A DNA stretch of 64,000 nucleotides, taken from assembly GCA_030427245.1 (NCBI GenBank), contig JAUHXA010000026.1, positions 1 to 64,000 of the forward strand, given 5' to 3'. The DNA is from Bacteroidia bacterium (lineage in GTDB: Bacteria; Bacteroidota; Bacteroidia; Chitinophagales; UBA2359). The notes under the pieces are model-generated. The model was not told the DNA's origin, searched no databases, and saw only the letters and a list, made by a program, of their open reading frames with translations. Shown piece by piece: positions 18,266-25,758 of the stretch (the stretch's first letter is position 1; every line of letters starts with the position of its first letter). The position numbers were made by a program, and so were the translations under genes.

Positions 18266-20140
18266 ATGAATAATAAAATATTTTCATTTTTAAAAAAGTA
18301 TTCTACTAAGCCATTAGATATTAATCGCTTAGTAGTTTCCGCATTTATAGAATACAACCAATTAAAAGTGCAATGCAATGAGTTAATTAAAGCTCTTACT
18401 ATATCTGAAGAAAACACGGAAGAATATAATCTCCTTTTACAATTTTGTGAGTTATTTCATAAAAATAATATTTCATTTTCCTTTGAGAGGCTAATTGAAG
18501 TTTTTGAATTCGTTATTTCTCCATCCGATAAAATTGTAAATGGAGCCGTTTATACACCTTCTAATATTCGAATGTACATAATCAAAGAATGCTTACTTAT
18601 TCTAAGTCAATCATCTAAAATAGGGGATATTTCGTGTGGTTGTGGAGGATTCTTATTTGATATGGCTATCTTGCTTAATAAAAAATATAGCCTGTCCTTT
18701 AGCGAAATTTTTAAGAACAACATATATGGTGTCGATTTAACAGATTATAGCATTAAAAGAACGGAAATTTTACTATCACTTTTAGCGATTAGCAAAGGAG
18801 AAGATAAAGTAAAGTTTGATTTTAATTTGTTTGTCAAGAACTCCCTAGAGTTTAATTGGAGGAAAGAGGTAAAAAGTATTCGAGAAAATGATGGGTTCGA
18901 TGTTATTGTAGGAAATCCTCCTTATGTAAGTTCTTTGCATATTGAAGAAGAATCTCGCCATCTACTTAGCAAATGGTCTGTTTCATCAACAGGAAAATCA
19001 GATTTGTATATTCCTTTTTTTCAAATCGGATTAACGTCTCTAAAACCTAATGGAATATTAGGGTATATAACGGCAAGTAATTTTTATAGAAGTTTCAATG
19101 GTCGGGCTTTAAGAAAATATCTAAATGGAACAAAAATAAAATTGGTAGATTTTGGAGATGAGCAGGTCTTTAAAGGCAAAAAAACTTATACCTGCATATG
19201 TATGATAGAAAACAAAATGGGGAATATTGCTTACACTAAGTGTCCAAGTAAATCAATCTCTTTCCTAAAGGATACTGATTTTGTAGATATAAAATATGAT
19301 GGGTTGAATAATGAAGATGGTTGGATATTAGATGATTACAATGTTCAATCTAATTTAAAAAAAATAGAAACTATTGGAAAAAAACTTGGAGATTTATTTG
19401 TAATTCGCAATGGTTTAGCCACTTTACGAAATAACATTTATATATTTAAGCCTATTGATGAATGCGATTCGTTTTATTATTTCAAGAAAGGAGATAAAAT
19501 CTATAAGGTTGAAAAAGGTGTCTGCAAAAATATTATCAAACCCAATATTCTAAAAACTGAAGATAAAATCAAAGAGTTAACAGAAAAGATAATGTTCCCA
19601 TATGAAAGAAAGGAAGTTTTAGATTTATTTGGCGACAATAATAATGGTTATAAGGTTTTATCTGAGAGTAAATTTAGAGGTTCTTTTCCAAATGCTTATG
19701 CTTACCTTAGTGAACACAAGTCAGAGCTAGCTAAAAGAGATAAGGGGGCAAAAAAATATGAAGAATGGTTTGCTTTTGGAAGGTCGCAAGCATTGAACAT
19801 AAAAGGGAAAAAATTATTCTTTCCATATATTGCTAAGCAACCATATTTCGTGTTTTCTAATCAAGAAAATTTATTATTTTATAATGGTTATGCTATCGTA
19901 TCTGATAGTGAAGCAGATTTGCGATTTATACAAAAAATTCTAATTTCTGATTTATTTTGGTATTACATTAAACATATAAGCAAACCTTATTCAGGCGATT
20001 ACTTCTCGCTTGCTAAAAATTATATCAAAAACTTTGGTATTCCAGAATTTACGAATGAAGAAAAGAAAAAGTTGATGAGGTTAAAGAGAAAATCCTCAAT
20101 TAATAATTTTCTTCAAGAGAAATATAAGATTGTTTTTTAA
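18266..20140 (+). CDS. N6-adenine DNA methyltransferase with TaqI/Eco57I-like C-terminal specificity region
   Basis: 624 residues from ATG 18266 (a TTG codon lies directly before it). An SAM-binding motif I variant (DISCGCGGFLFD, about 121-132) is followed by GVDLTDYS and the catalytic motif IV NPPY (217-220, within FDVIVGNPPYVSS), diagnostic of gamma-class amino-methyltransferases. The C-terminal half resembles TaqI-C/type I S target-recognition domains (GDLFVIRNGLATLRNNIYIF; later a Tyr-rich KPYSGDYFSLAKNYI). No nuclease domain is fused and no separate endonuclease is adjacent. It probably marks host DNA for the cassette's self/non-self discrimination. It is the last gene of the A+T-rich operon, ending 26 bp before a severed T9SS domain, which suggests the insertion boundary. 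Confidence 0.87.
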   Translation: MNNKIFSFLKKYSTKPLDINRLVVSAFIEYNQLKVQCNELIKALTISEENTEEYNLLLQFCELFHKNNISFSFERLIEVFEFVISPSDKIVNGAVYTPSNIRMYIIKECLLILSQSSKIGDISCGCGGFLFDMAILLNKKYSLSFSEIFKNNIYGVDLTDYSIKRTEILLSLLAISKGEDKVKFDFNLFVKNSLEFNWRKEVKSIRENDGFDVIVGNPPYVSSLHIEEESRHLLSKWSVSSTGKSDLYIPFFQIGLTSLKPNGILGYITASNFYRSFNGRALRKYLNGTKIKLVDFGDEQVFKGKKTYTCICMIENKMGNIAYTKCPSKSISFLKDTDFVDIKYDGLNNEDGWILDDYNVQSNLKKIETIGKKLGDLFVIRNGLATLRNNIYIFKPIDECDSFYYFKKGDKIYKVEKGVCKNIIKPNILKTEDKIKELTEKIMFPYERKEVLDLFGDNNNGYKVLSESKFRGSFPNAYAYLSEHKSELAKRDKGAKKYEEWFAFGRSQALNIKGKKLFFPYIAKQPYFVFSNQENLLFYNGYAIVSDSEADLRFIQKILISDLFWYYIKHISKPYSGDYFSLAKNYIKNFGIPEFTNEEKKKLMRLKRKSSINNFLQEKYKIVF

Positions 20141-20166
20141 GAAACCGAAGGTTATAGTTAATGTAA

Positions 20167-20412
20167 TTGTCTATTCATCCCAATCCTTCTGACGAGCATT
20201 TTACATTGGAGTTGGATTATCCTGTTTCTGGTCAAACGGATGTGGTGGTGATGGATATTCAAGGTGGGGTGGTTTATCGGTATTCTTTTGAGGCGGTATT
20301 GGGGGAAAAGCGGTATGAGTTGGCGTTTCCGAGTGATTTGAGTAGTGGGGTTTATTTTGTGGAAGTTCGGCAGGGAGAGAGGAAGGAAGTGAGGAAGGTT
20401 TTGAAGAGGTGA
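20167..20412 (+). pseudogene. Orphan T9SS C-terminal sorting domain fragment
   Basis: The frame reads as a complete type A sorting domain: it begins HPNPSDEHFTLEL and ends VRKVLKR, about 81 residues, with the usual GxxV and SGVYFVEV strands. There is no signal peptide or passenger. In-frame stops (TAG, TAA) lie immediately upstream and the only possible start is a TTG. Base composition returns to that of the surrounding genome here. Most likely this is the 3' stump of a secreted-protein gene whose 5' part was lost when the upstream cassette arrived. Confidence 0.75.
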
Positions 20413-20502
20413 TTTTGAAGTCAAAGAAACCATTTATTGCCAATCATTGTTTTAACAAAAAATATTCATCATGATTGAGAATCAAAATCAAAACATTTCG
20501 TA

Positions 20503-20748
20503 ATGAACACATTGGAACTAAAAGGAGGCCTTACTGAAATGATTGCAGAAGTGGACAACAAAGAAGTTTTGTCACATTTGTATGAGATAGTTTCAGAAAT
20601 TATCTCTCAGGCTGCTAATTACAATCAAGAATTGTCTGCTGAACAGGAAACTGCTTTGGATAGGGATATTGAAGCGAGTTTCTTGTCTGAGAATTTGGTG
20701 GAACACAAAATGGCAGTGAAAAGAATGGAGCGATGGCTAAAGAAGTAA
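20503..20748 (+). CDS. ParD/RelB-like antitoxin of a toxin-antitoxin pair
   Basis: 81 residues, acidic in the first two-thirds and basic at the end (MERWLKK). It overlaps the ParE-like toxin start by 16 bp, the standard arrangement for an antitoxin gene. It is predicted to bind and neutralise the toxin and autorepress the operon. The fold class (helical addiction-module antitoxin) is inferred mainly from position, size and helix-rich sequence; no clear ribbon-helix-helix signature is seen at its N-terminus. Confidence 0.7.
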   Translation: MNTLELKGGLTEMIAEVDNKEVLSHLYEIVSEIISQAANYNQELSAEQETALDRDIEASFLSENLVEHKMAVKRMERWLKK

Positions 20749-21032
20749 AGTGGAATAAACGGGCTTTGGACAGTTTTGAAAACATCGCTCAATATCTGGA
20801 AGAAGTACACTCCATACAAGCGGCTGAGAATTTTGTCAGCAACGTTTTTGCTAAAATTGAAGTGCTTCAAAAGTACCCTACTATTGGGCGGAAAGCTCCT
20901 AAAAGAAAGACGGTACGTTTTGTTTTGGTTGGAAAATTTAGACGGCTTTATTATCGGGTGAGTGGTCGATATTTGATAATTTCAAGTTTATTTGATACTC
21001 GGCAACATCCTAAAGGAGATGTGCATCAGTGA
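20733..21032 (+). CDS. RelE/ParE-family toxin
   Basis: 99 residues. It has the typical ParE layout: an N-terminal strand and long helix pair (WNKRALDSFENIAQYLEE), a central KYPTIGRKAP segment, then VGKFRRLYYRV and LIISSLFDTRQHP, where the family has Arg and C-terminal 'fDxRqnP' residues. The family comprises gyrase poisons (ParE) or ribosome-dependent mRNases (RelE); which applies cannot be told from sequence alone. It is translationally coupled to the upstream antitoxin. Confidence 0.85.
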   Translation: MAKEVKWNKRALDSFENIAQYLEEVHSIQAAENFVSNVFAKIEVLQKYPTIGRKAPKRKTVRFVLVGKFRRLYYRVSGRYLIISSLFDTRQHPKGDVHQ

Positions 21033-21060
21033 GAAATCTTTATTTAGTCCAAGTGGATGC

Positions 21061-21264
21061 TTATTGGTTACTAAATACTTTGAAAACATCTTCACGAGAA
21101 ACAGGTTTATTTTCAATGCCTTCTTCAATAGCTCTTCCTAAAGCATAATCTTCCATTGCCTCACGAACAACGTCTGTCCACATTCCTTTCTGTTCGGTCA
21201 TTAGTTCCATAAGTGCGACCTTAATGACTTCTTTAAGTCTTTGTTCTGAAAGTGATAATTCCAT
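21061..21264 (-). CDS. Small antitoxin-like protein without adjacent toxin
   Basis: 67 residues, highly charged and helical (LKEVIKVALMELMTEQKGMWTDVV), ending VSREDVFKVF. It resembles the small proteins that precede PIN- or RelE-type toxins. The position downstream on its strand is occupied by the convergent ParE gene (ending 21032), so no cognate toxin follows. It may be an orphan antitoxin or a relic of a degraded pair. Confidence 0.55.
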   Translation of the reverse strand: MELSLSEQRLKEVIKVALMELMTEQKGMWTDVVREAMEDYALGRAIEEGIENKPVSREDVFKVFSNQ

Positions 21265-21417
21265 GAATTTGATTTTTTTGAAATAAGAATATCTTAGCTA
21301 AATACACAACCTAAAAATATGTATTTTGGTTCTTTGAGCGTATTGTTTTTACTCAACCTACAGTCTATTAAAACCTTCAAAAACACCCTCACAATAAACA
21401 GTCCTACTCTCCATAAC

Positions 21418-22989
21418 TTACTCCATCATCTTCCCCAAAGAATCCTCTTTCTGTATCAAATAAAGCGTTCCTAAATTCAACAGCATCAAAGCAAGGATAA
21501 TCAAGCCCCAATCGGAAAGAGTTGGTACATCGGGAGCATTGGGAGGAGGAGCGACAACAGCAGGAGCAGCAGAAATTTTTGCGCCTATGTGATAAGAAAA
21601 GGCGGAATTGTGTGTACTGATAATCCAATCCATGTTTACAACACCATTTCCCACTGATAGACATTTTTCACTCAAAGCATGTGTGCTGGCATTGGAGCCT
21701 CCGATGATTTGATTGGGCATTTCACCCGATTTGCTTTGTCCTCCTCCTTCGGTCAAAGTCGGAGAAGAGGAGTTGTGGCGAGCTGTAATAAAATCTACCA
21801 CCAAATCATTGGGGTCATCAACAGTGACTGAAATAGAAGAGTTGGTAGCCGTTCCAATGAAATTCTGAGCAAAATTATCCATTGGATTGACTTGGTTTAC
21901 ATTTTTGTAGGAAACAGCATAAATCGCTGCTTCAAAAGGAGCAGTACTGCCAGCAAAATTGGCAATGATGTCTCCCGAAATGGGCGCAGCCAAATCTCCC
22001 TGAGCCAAGTACGATATAGACAGGGTGTAAGTATTGGCGAATACTCCCAATTGGATCAAGGGCGTTCCTCCAAAGGTGATACTGCTGGAGGGGCTGTTAC
22101 TCGTGACAATGGCATAGACAACGAGCAGAGAATTGTCTCCTTCTGGAACTGAAAATGCCGGTAGGGTGACAGTTGAAGTACCGTTGTCGGATTGATAGAG
22201 CAAATTGCCGTCGGAAATCACCCGAGAAATCTCTTGAGTTGCCCCATTGATTTTTGCGGCAATGTGATAAGAAAAGGCGGAATTGTGTGTACTGATAATC
22301 CAATCCATGTTTACAGCACCACTTCCCACTGATAGACATTTTTCACTCAAAGCATGTGTGCTGGCATTGGGATTTGTAGTGATTTGATTGGGCATTTCAC
22401 CCGATTTGATTTGCCCTCCTCCTTCGGTCAAAGTGGGTGAAGAGGAGTTGTGGCGAGCCGTAATAAAATCCACCACCAAATCATTGGCATTAGCAGTGGG
22501 AATTGAAATAGAAGAATTGGTAGCCGTTCCAATGAAATTCTGAGCAAAATTATCCATTGGATTGACTTGGTTTACATTTTTGTAGGAGACAGCGTATATC
22601 GCTGCTTCAAAAGGAGTAGTGCTGCCAGCGAAATTGGCAATGATGTCTCCCGAAATGGGCGCAGCCAAATCTCCCTGAGCCAAGTACGATATAGACAGGG
22701 TGTAAGTATTGTTGAATACTCCCAATTGGGTCAAAGGCGTTCCTCCAAAGGTGATACTAATGGAAGGGCTGTTACTCGTGACAATGGCATAGACAACGAG
22801 AAGGGAGTTGTCGCTTTCGGGAACTGAAAATCCTGATAGAGTGACAGTTGAAGTACTGTTATCAGATTGATAGAGCAAATTGTTATCGGAAATCACTCGT
22901 GCGTGTGTTTCTAAGAATAGAAAAAACGAAAGGAAGCACCATAAAAAGGTGTGCCATTTTTGAGGGAGTTTTGTGTAGTGATTACTCAT
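21418..22989 (-). CDS. Secreted protein with duplicated domain and IPTL-CTERM anchor
   Basis: 523 residues. The N-terminal signal peptide extends to about residue 30 (FLSFFLFLETHA). Two near-identical ~225-residue domains follow, each running from ISDNNLLYQSDN to the NSAFSYHI(A/G)AKI stretch. The C-terminus (488-523) begins VPTLSDWGLIILALMLL and is an IPTL-CTERM signal: Pro-Thr-Leu, a Trp, a membrane helix and a charged tail. Such proteins are processed at the surface by an exosortase/rhombosortase-like system, so this protein uses a route different from the T9SS cargoes around it. The domain function is unknown; an Ig/lectin-like beta sandwich is plausible. Confidence 0.8.
   Translation of the reverse strand: MSNHYTKLPQKWHTFLWCFLSFFLFLETHARVISDNNLLYQSDNSTSTVTLSGFSVPESDNSLLVVYAIVTSNSPSISITFGGTPLTQLGVFNNTYTLSISYLAQGDLAAPISGDIIANFAGSTTPFEAAIYAVSYKNVNQVNPMDNFAQNFIGTATNSSISIPTANANDLVVDFITARHNSSSPTLTEGGGQIKSGEMPNQITTNPNASTHALSEKCLSVGSGAVNMDWIISTHNSAFSYHIAAKINGATQEISRVISDGNLLYQSDNGTSTVTLPAFSVPEGDNSLLVVYAIVTSNSPSSSITFGGTPLIQLGVFANTYTLSISYLAQGDLAAPISGDIIANFAGSTAPFEAAIYAVSYKNVNQVNPMDNFAQNFIGTATNSSISVTVDDPNDLVVDFITARHNSSSPTLTEGGGQSKSGEMPNQIIGGSNASTHALSEKCLSVGNGVVNMDWIISTHNSAFSYHIGAKISAAPAVVAPPPNAPDVPTLSDWGLIILALMLLNLGTLYLIQKEDSLGKMME
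21541..22890 (-). repeat. 675-bp near-perfect tandem duplication inside the IPTL-CTERM gene
   Basis: The phrase GATAAGAAAAGGCGGAATTG occurs at 21591 and again at 22266, exactly 675 bp (225 codons) apart, and the flanking text matches almost base for base over the whole unit. The duplication is in frame and clearly recent. Confidence 0.9.
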
Positions 22990-23375
22990 AATAATGTGAT
23001 TTACTTGTTTCCGATTGTTTGCTAATGTAAAACCTTATAACAGCTATTTGGGTTCTTCGGAATAGGTTATTTCTCCTTCCTTTTATTTTTCAGTATCTAC
23101 ACCAAATACAGAATTTTTGACCATTTTAATAATTTTTGCAATGTGAATACATTTGAAAAATAGATTTTTAAATTGTGTTCAATAATTTAATTTGAAAAAC
23201 AGTGTAAGTATTGATTTTTAGCATTACTAATTAGTTACTATATTTGTGTATTAAAAATCCCCCTTCTTCTTAGTTTTTTCTCATTGTAGGAAAACAACTA
23301 TTGCTTTTCTACAATGTTCCACCTCCTTCAAATCATCTTTTTATACTTCGAAGAAACGAAAAGATAGATTAAATC
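22990..23375. other. Intergenic region with hairpin and possible -7 box
   Basis: This A+T-rich gap separates the divergent IPTL gene and the decayed serine-hydrolase gene. A TATATTTG box (23239-23246) fits the Bacteroidota TAnnTTTG -7 consensus but lacks a well-spaced -33 TTTG. An inverted repeat CATTGTAG...CTACAATG occupies 23282-23316, with no U-tract after it. No further gene is seen. Confidence 0.45.
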
Positions 23376-23670
23376 ATGAAAAGAGGTTTACAGGTATTAG
23401 GATTTTTGGTAATTTGCTTTTTTTGCAATTTGTCGGTGCAAGCTCAATCGGTCGAAGAACTTAGAAGCTGGGATATGTGATGGGGAAGATTATTTTAATA
23501 CACTCAAAGCAGTTCCTCAAAATGGTGTTATCAGCCCTGATGATATTGAACTGGAATATTTCGATTTTTCCCAATTAGACATCAGCAATGAGGTGAAAAT
23601 TCACCATTTATTGACCCATACTTCTGGCATCAAAGACTACTACAAAACACAAGAGTACATTGGTGGGTAA
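23376..23670 (+). pseudogene. Decayed serine hydrolase (beta-lactamase class C family) gene
   Basis: ATG 23376 begins a clear signal peptide (MKRGLQVLGFLVICFFCNLS, then VQAQS), but the frame stops at a TGA near 23478. A second frame continues to 23670 and encodes KIHHLLTHTSGIKDYY, the conserved 'HLLTHTSGI' segment found in class C beta-lactamase/D-Ala-D-Ala carboxypeptidase-like hydrolases. The Ser-x-x-Lys nucleophile motif and the C-terminal half are absent. This is a frameshifted, internally deleted remnant. Confidence 0.7.
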
Positions 23671-23751
23671 AAGGGCACAATCTATGGTTTCCTATTTAGA
23701 AGGGAAAATAGCAAAACAATAATCTCTACTTTTCTTCATAGATAACACTAA

Positions 23752-23850
23752 GTAACGGTAAAAAAATAACTCCCCGTTTTCTTTTGCTAACATACCCCAC
23801 CCCCTTTCAAAAGGGGAATATCGGTCGGGAAGTTATTTTTTCTTTTTTAC
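23752..23850. mobile_element. MITE-like palindromic element, copy 1
   Basis: A 99-bp element running from GTAACGGTAAAAAAATAACT to TTATTTTTTCTTTTTTAC. The ends form imperfect terminal inverted repeats (GTAAAAAA..ATAACT(T/C)CCCG) and the centre is another palindrome, CCCCTTTCAAAAGGGG. Two further copies occur at 40898-40995 and 44858-44956. It contains no coding capacity. The flanks show TAA on both sides. Confidence 0.8.
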
Positions 23851-23904
23851 TAAGGCAAATTCAATGAATATTTTATGAGTGAGTGGATTGTATTCTGAAA
23901 ATGC

Positions 23905-25377
23905 CTAATTCCCCCCTCGATTTGTTCCAAATTCATTCACTCTTGTTCCATAATGGCTTTTTACGCCATTTTGGTCGAAATCCGCATTGTTGTTGCGTCC
24001 TTTTACCGAATTAAAAACCCTCATTTGCCATCTATCATCCCTCAATTCTCCACGAGCCGTTGAGTGGATCAATTCATAGTCATTGTCTGCAAAATTGGGG
24101 TTGTAAAACACAAATTGGACGTTGCTTTGATTGCCCAATTGATAGTATTGCCAAATTTGGTAGGGTGCAGCACCAGGTTCGTTTGCTCCATCCGCAATGT
24201 CATTTGGCGGCCCATGTTGCAGGTAAACTCGACCTCTATCTGTCTCAAAACCATCGAAGATTTGACTACCATATAGGTCTTCTACTTTTCTGATTTGTGC
24301 TTGATAATGTTCAAACTGTTCATCGGCATCAAAAGGGTATTTTTGTGTCCAAAAATTGAAGATGAATCGTCGCTGCAAGTCGGGATTTTTACCCTCCGCC
24401 AGATTTTGGATATAGTCTTTGGTCTGTCTATCGCCTATCGGAGCAATCGAACGCAAATAATAATCTGCTTCTTCATCTGTCAATGCTGCTACAAAAGAAT
24501 TGTGAATATCTATTTGGTGAATGTCTGACAAAGAGTATTCCGCCGCTTTTTTACTGCGCTGAAAAAAGACCGCTTTGGCTGCCAATAGCTTGTTTTTCTT
24601 GTCACGTACTTCAATGATTAAGTTGTAATTACCCGAAGGCAATTCGTTGATGTCAAATTCCGAAAAGGCAATATTGACAGGGGCAGCTTTCTTCTTTTTG
24701 AACGAGCGAAGATTTTGAACGATTTTGTTATTGTTGTTGCTCAATCGAATAGAATAGACCACCAAAAAATCTGGTTCTTCTAAGGCTTTTTCTGTGTGAT
24801 AAATCTCGGCATAGAAAGAAAGTTTATTGACGCTGTTGCCAAAATAGTTCAGTACATTGGGGTACAAGTTGTAGCCATTTTTGGTGTAAATCGTTCCTTC
24901 CTCTGTGTTCTTTTTTTCATAGCTATCTATCAGCATGATGTCAGAAATGGCTATTTTATCTTTTTCAAAACCTACTTCAATCGTTTTGTTGTATCGAGCT
25001 TCTTTTTCGATTTGATTGGTGTCTCTGAAAAGAATATCCAAAGTGTATGTACCATCTTCCAAGGCATTTCGTTTTAGGTCTGTAAGATTGAAGTTCAAGG
25101 CCTTCAAATCTTCAATAAGAGGACTGTGCAACAAATATTTATCAAATTGAACGATTTTTTCCTCTTGTTTGAAAAGGATGGTTACTTCAATAGTTGCTTG
25201 GAATTTACCCTCGTCAACGGCTACGAATTTTACATCTTTGCTCGGCACCAACAAGTAAGTTTCTACATAACTCTTGTGTTCGGGGGTGCTAAAAATGGCA
25301 TAATTGACTACTGGACTGAAAGCAGAACTCAGCATTGAAGTTGATAGCAAGAATAGTAATAGAAGTATATTTTTCAT
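23905..25377 (-). CDS. GWxTD domain-containing secreted protein
   Basis: 490 residues with an N-terminal signal peptide (MKNILLLLFLLSTSMLSSA). The N-terminal two-thirds is beta-rich. The C-terminal part (about 320-470) fits the GWxTD domain: RFIFNFWTQKYP, then RKVEDLYGSQIFDGFETDRG, then RVYLQHGPPNDI and a WQYYQLGNQSNVQFVFYNP strand pair. Family members are periplasmic or secreted proteins of Bacteroidota and relatives whose function is not established. It stands alone and is divergent from signal peptidase I. Confidence 0.82.
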   Translation of the reverse strand: MKNILLLLFLLSTSMLSSAFSPVVNYAIFSTPEHKSYVETYLLVPSKDVKFVAVDEGKFQATIEVTILFKQEEKIVQFDKYLLHSPLIEDLKALNFNLTDLKRNALEDGTYTLDILFRDTNQIEKEARYNKTIEVGFEKDKIAISDIMLIDSYEKKNTEEGTIYTKNGYNLYPNVLNYFGNSVNKLSFYAEIYHTEKALEEPDFLVVYSIRLSNNNNKIVQNLRSFKKKKAAPVNIAFSEFDINELPSGNYNLIIEVRDKKNKLLAAKAVFFQRSKKAAEYSLSDIHQIDIHNSFVAALTDEEADYYLRSIAPIGDRQTKDYIQNLAEGKNPDLQRRFIFNFWTQKYPFDADEQFEHYQAQIRKVEDLYGSQIFDGFETDRGRVYLQHGPPNDIADGANEPGAAPYQIWQYYQLGNQSNVQFVFYNPNFADNDYELIHSTARGELRDDRWQMRVFNSVKGRNNNADFDQNGVKSHYGTRVNEFGTNRGGN

Positions 25378-25758
25378 CTGTGTATTTTCGTTTTTTTAAG
25401 GTCGGATGGAACTTACCACGAACAAAATAATCATGGACGTTTCATCAGAATCTTTCTTAATTAACTATGGAAAATTACGCAATTGTAGGGATATTCACAA
25501 ATATTTTATCTACCAATTGTCGGCTTCAAATTTCACAAATTCGGAAATCTCTATTTTATTAATCTGTGATAATGTCTTTCATTTACCCATTTTTCGTGCT
25601 ATTATTGGGGGTTTTCATCGGAAAACTAACCAGTTTTTGATTTCTTAATTATCTTTGACTTTGCTTATTTATCTGATGAGAGTTAAAATTTAAGTCACTA
25701 TTAATCAATATACTTCAAGTCTTCATCGAATGAATTTTTAAAAGGTGATACAAATTAT
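25378..25758. other. Intergenic region between GWxTD protein and lepB
   Basis: A+T-rich gap between divergent genes, expected to hold both promoters. TATCTTTG (25650-25657) matches the -7 consensus toward lepB, about 100 bp before its ATG, but no properly spaced -33 element is visible. A short open frame at 25406-25648 has no recognisable domain and I consider it spurious. Confidence 0.4.

Noticed and set aside
25406..25648. 80-residue frame upstream of lepB
   Set aside because: Overlaps the expected divergent promoter region and shows no family resemblance.
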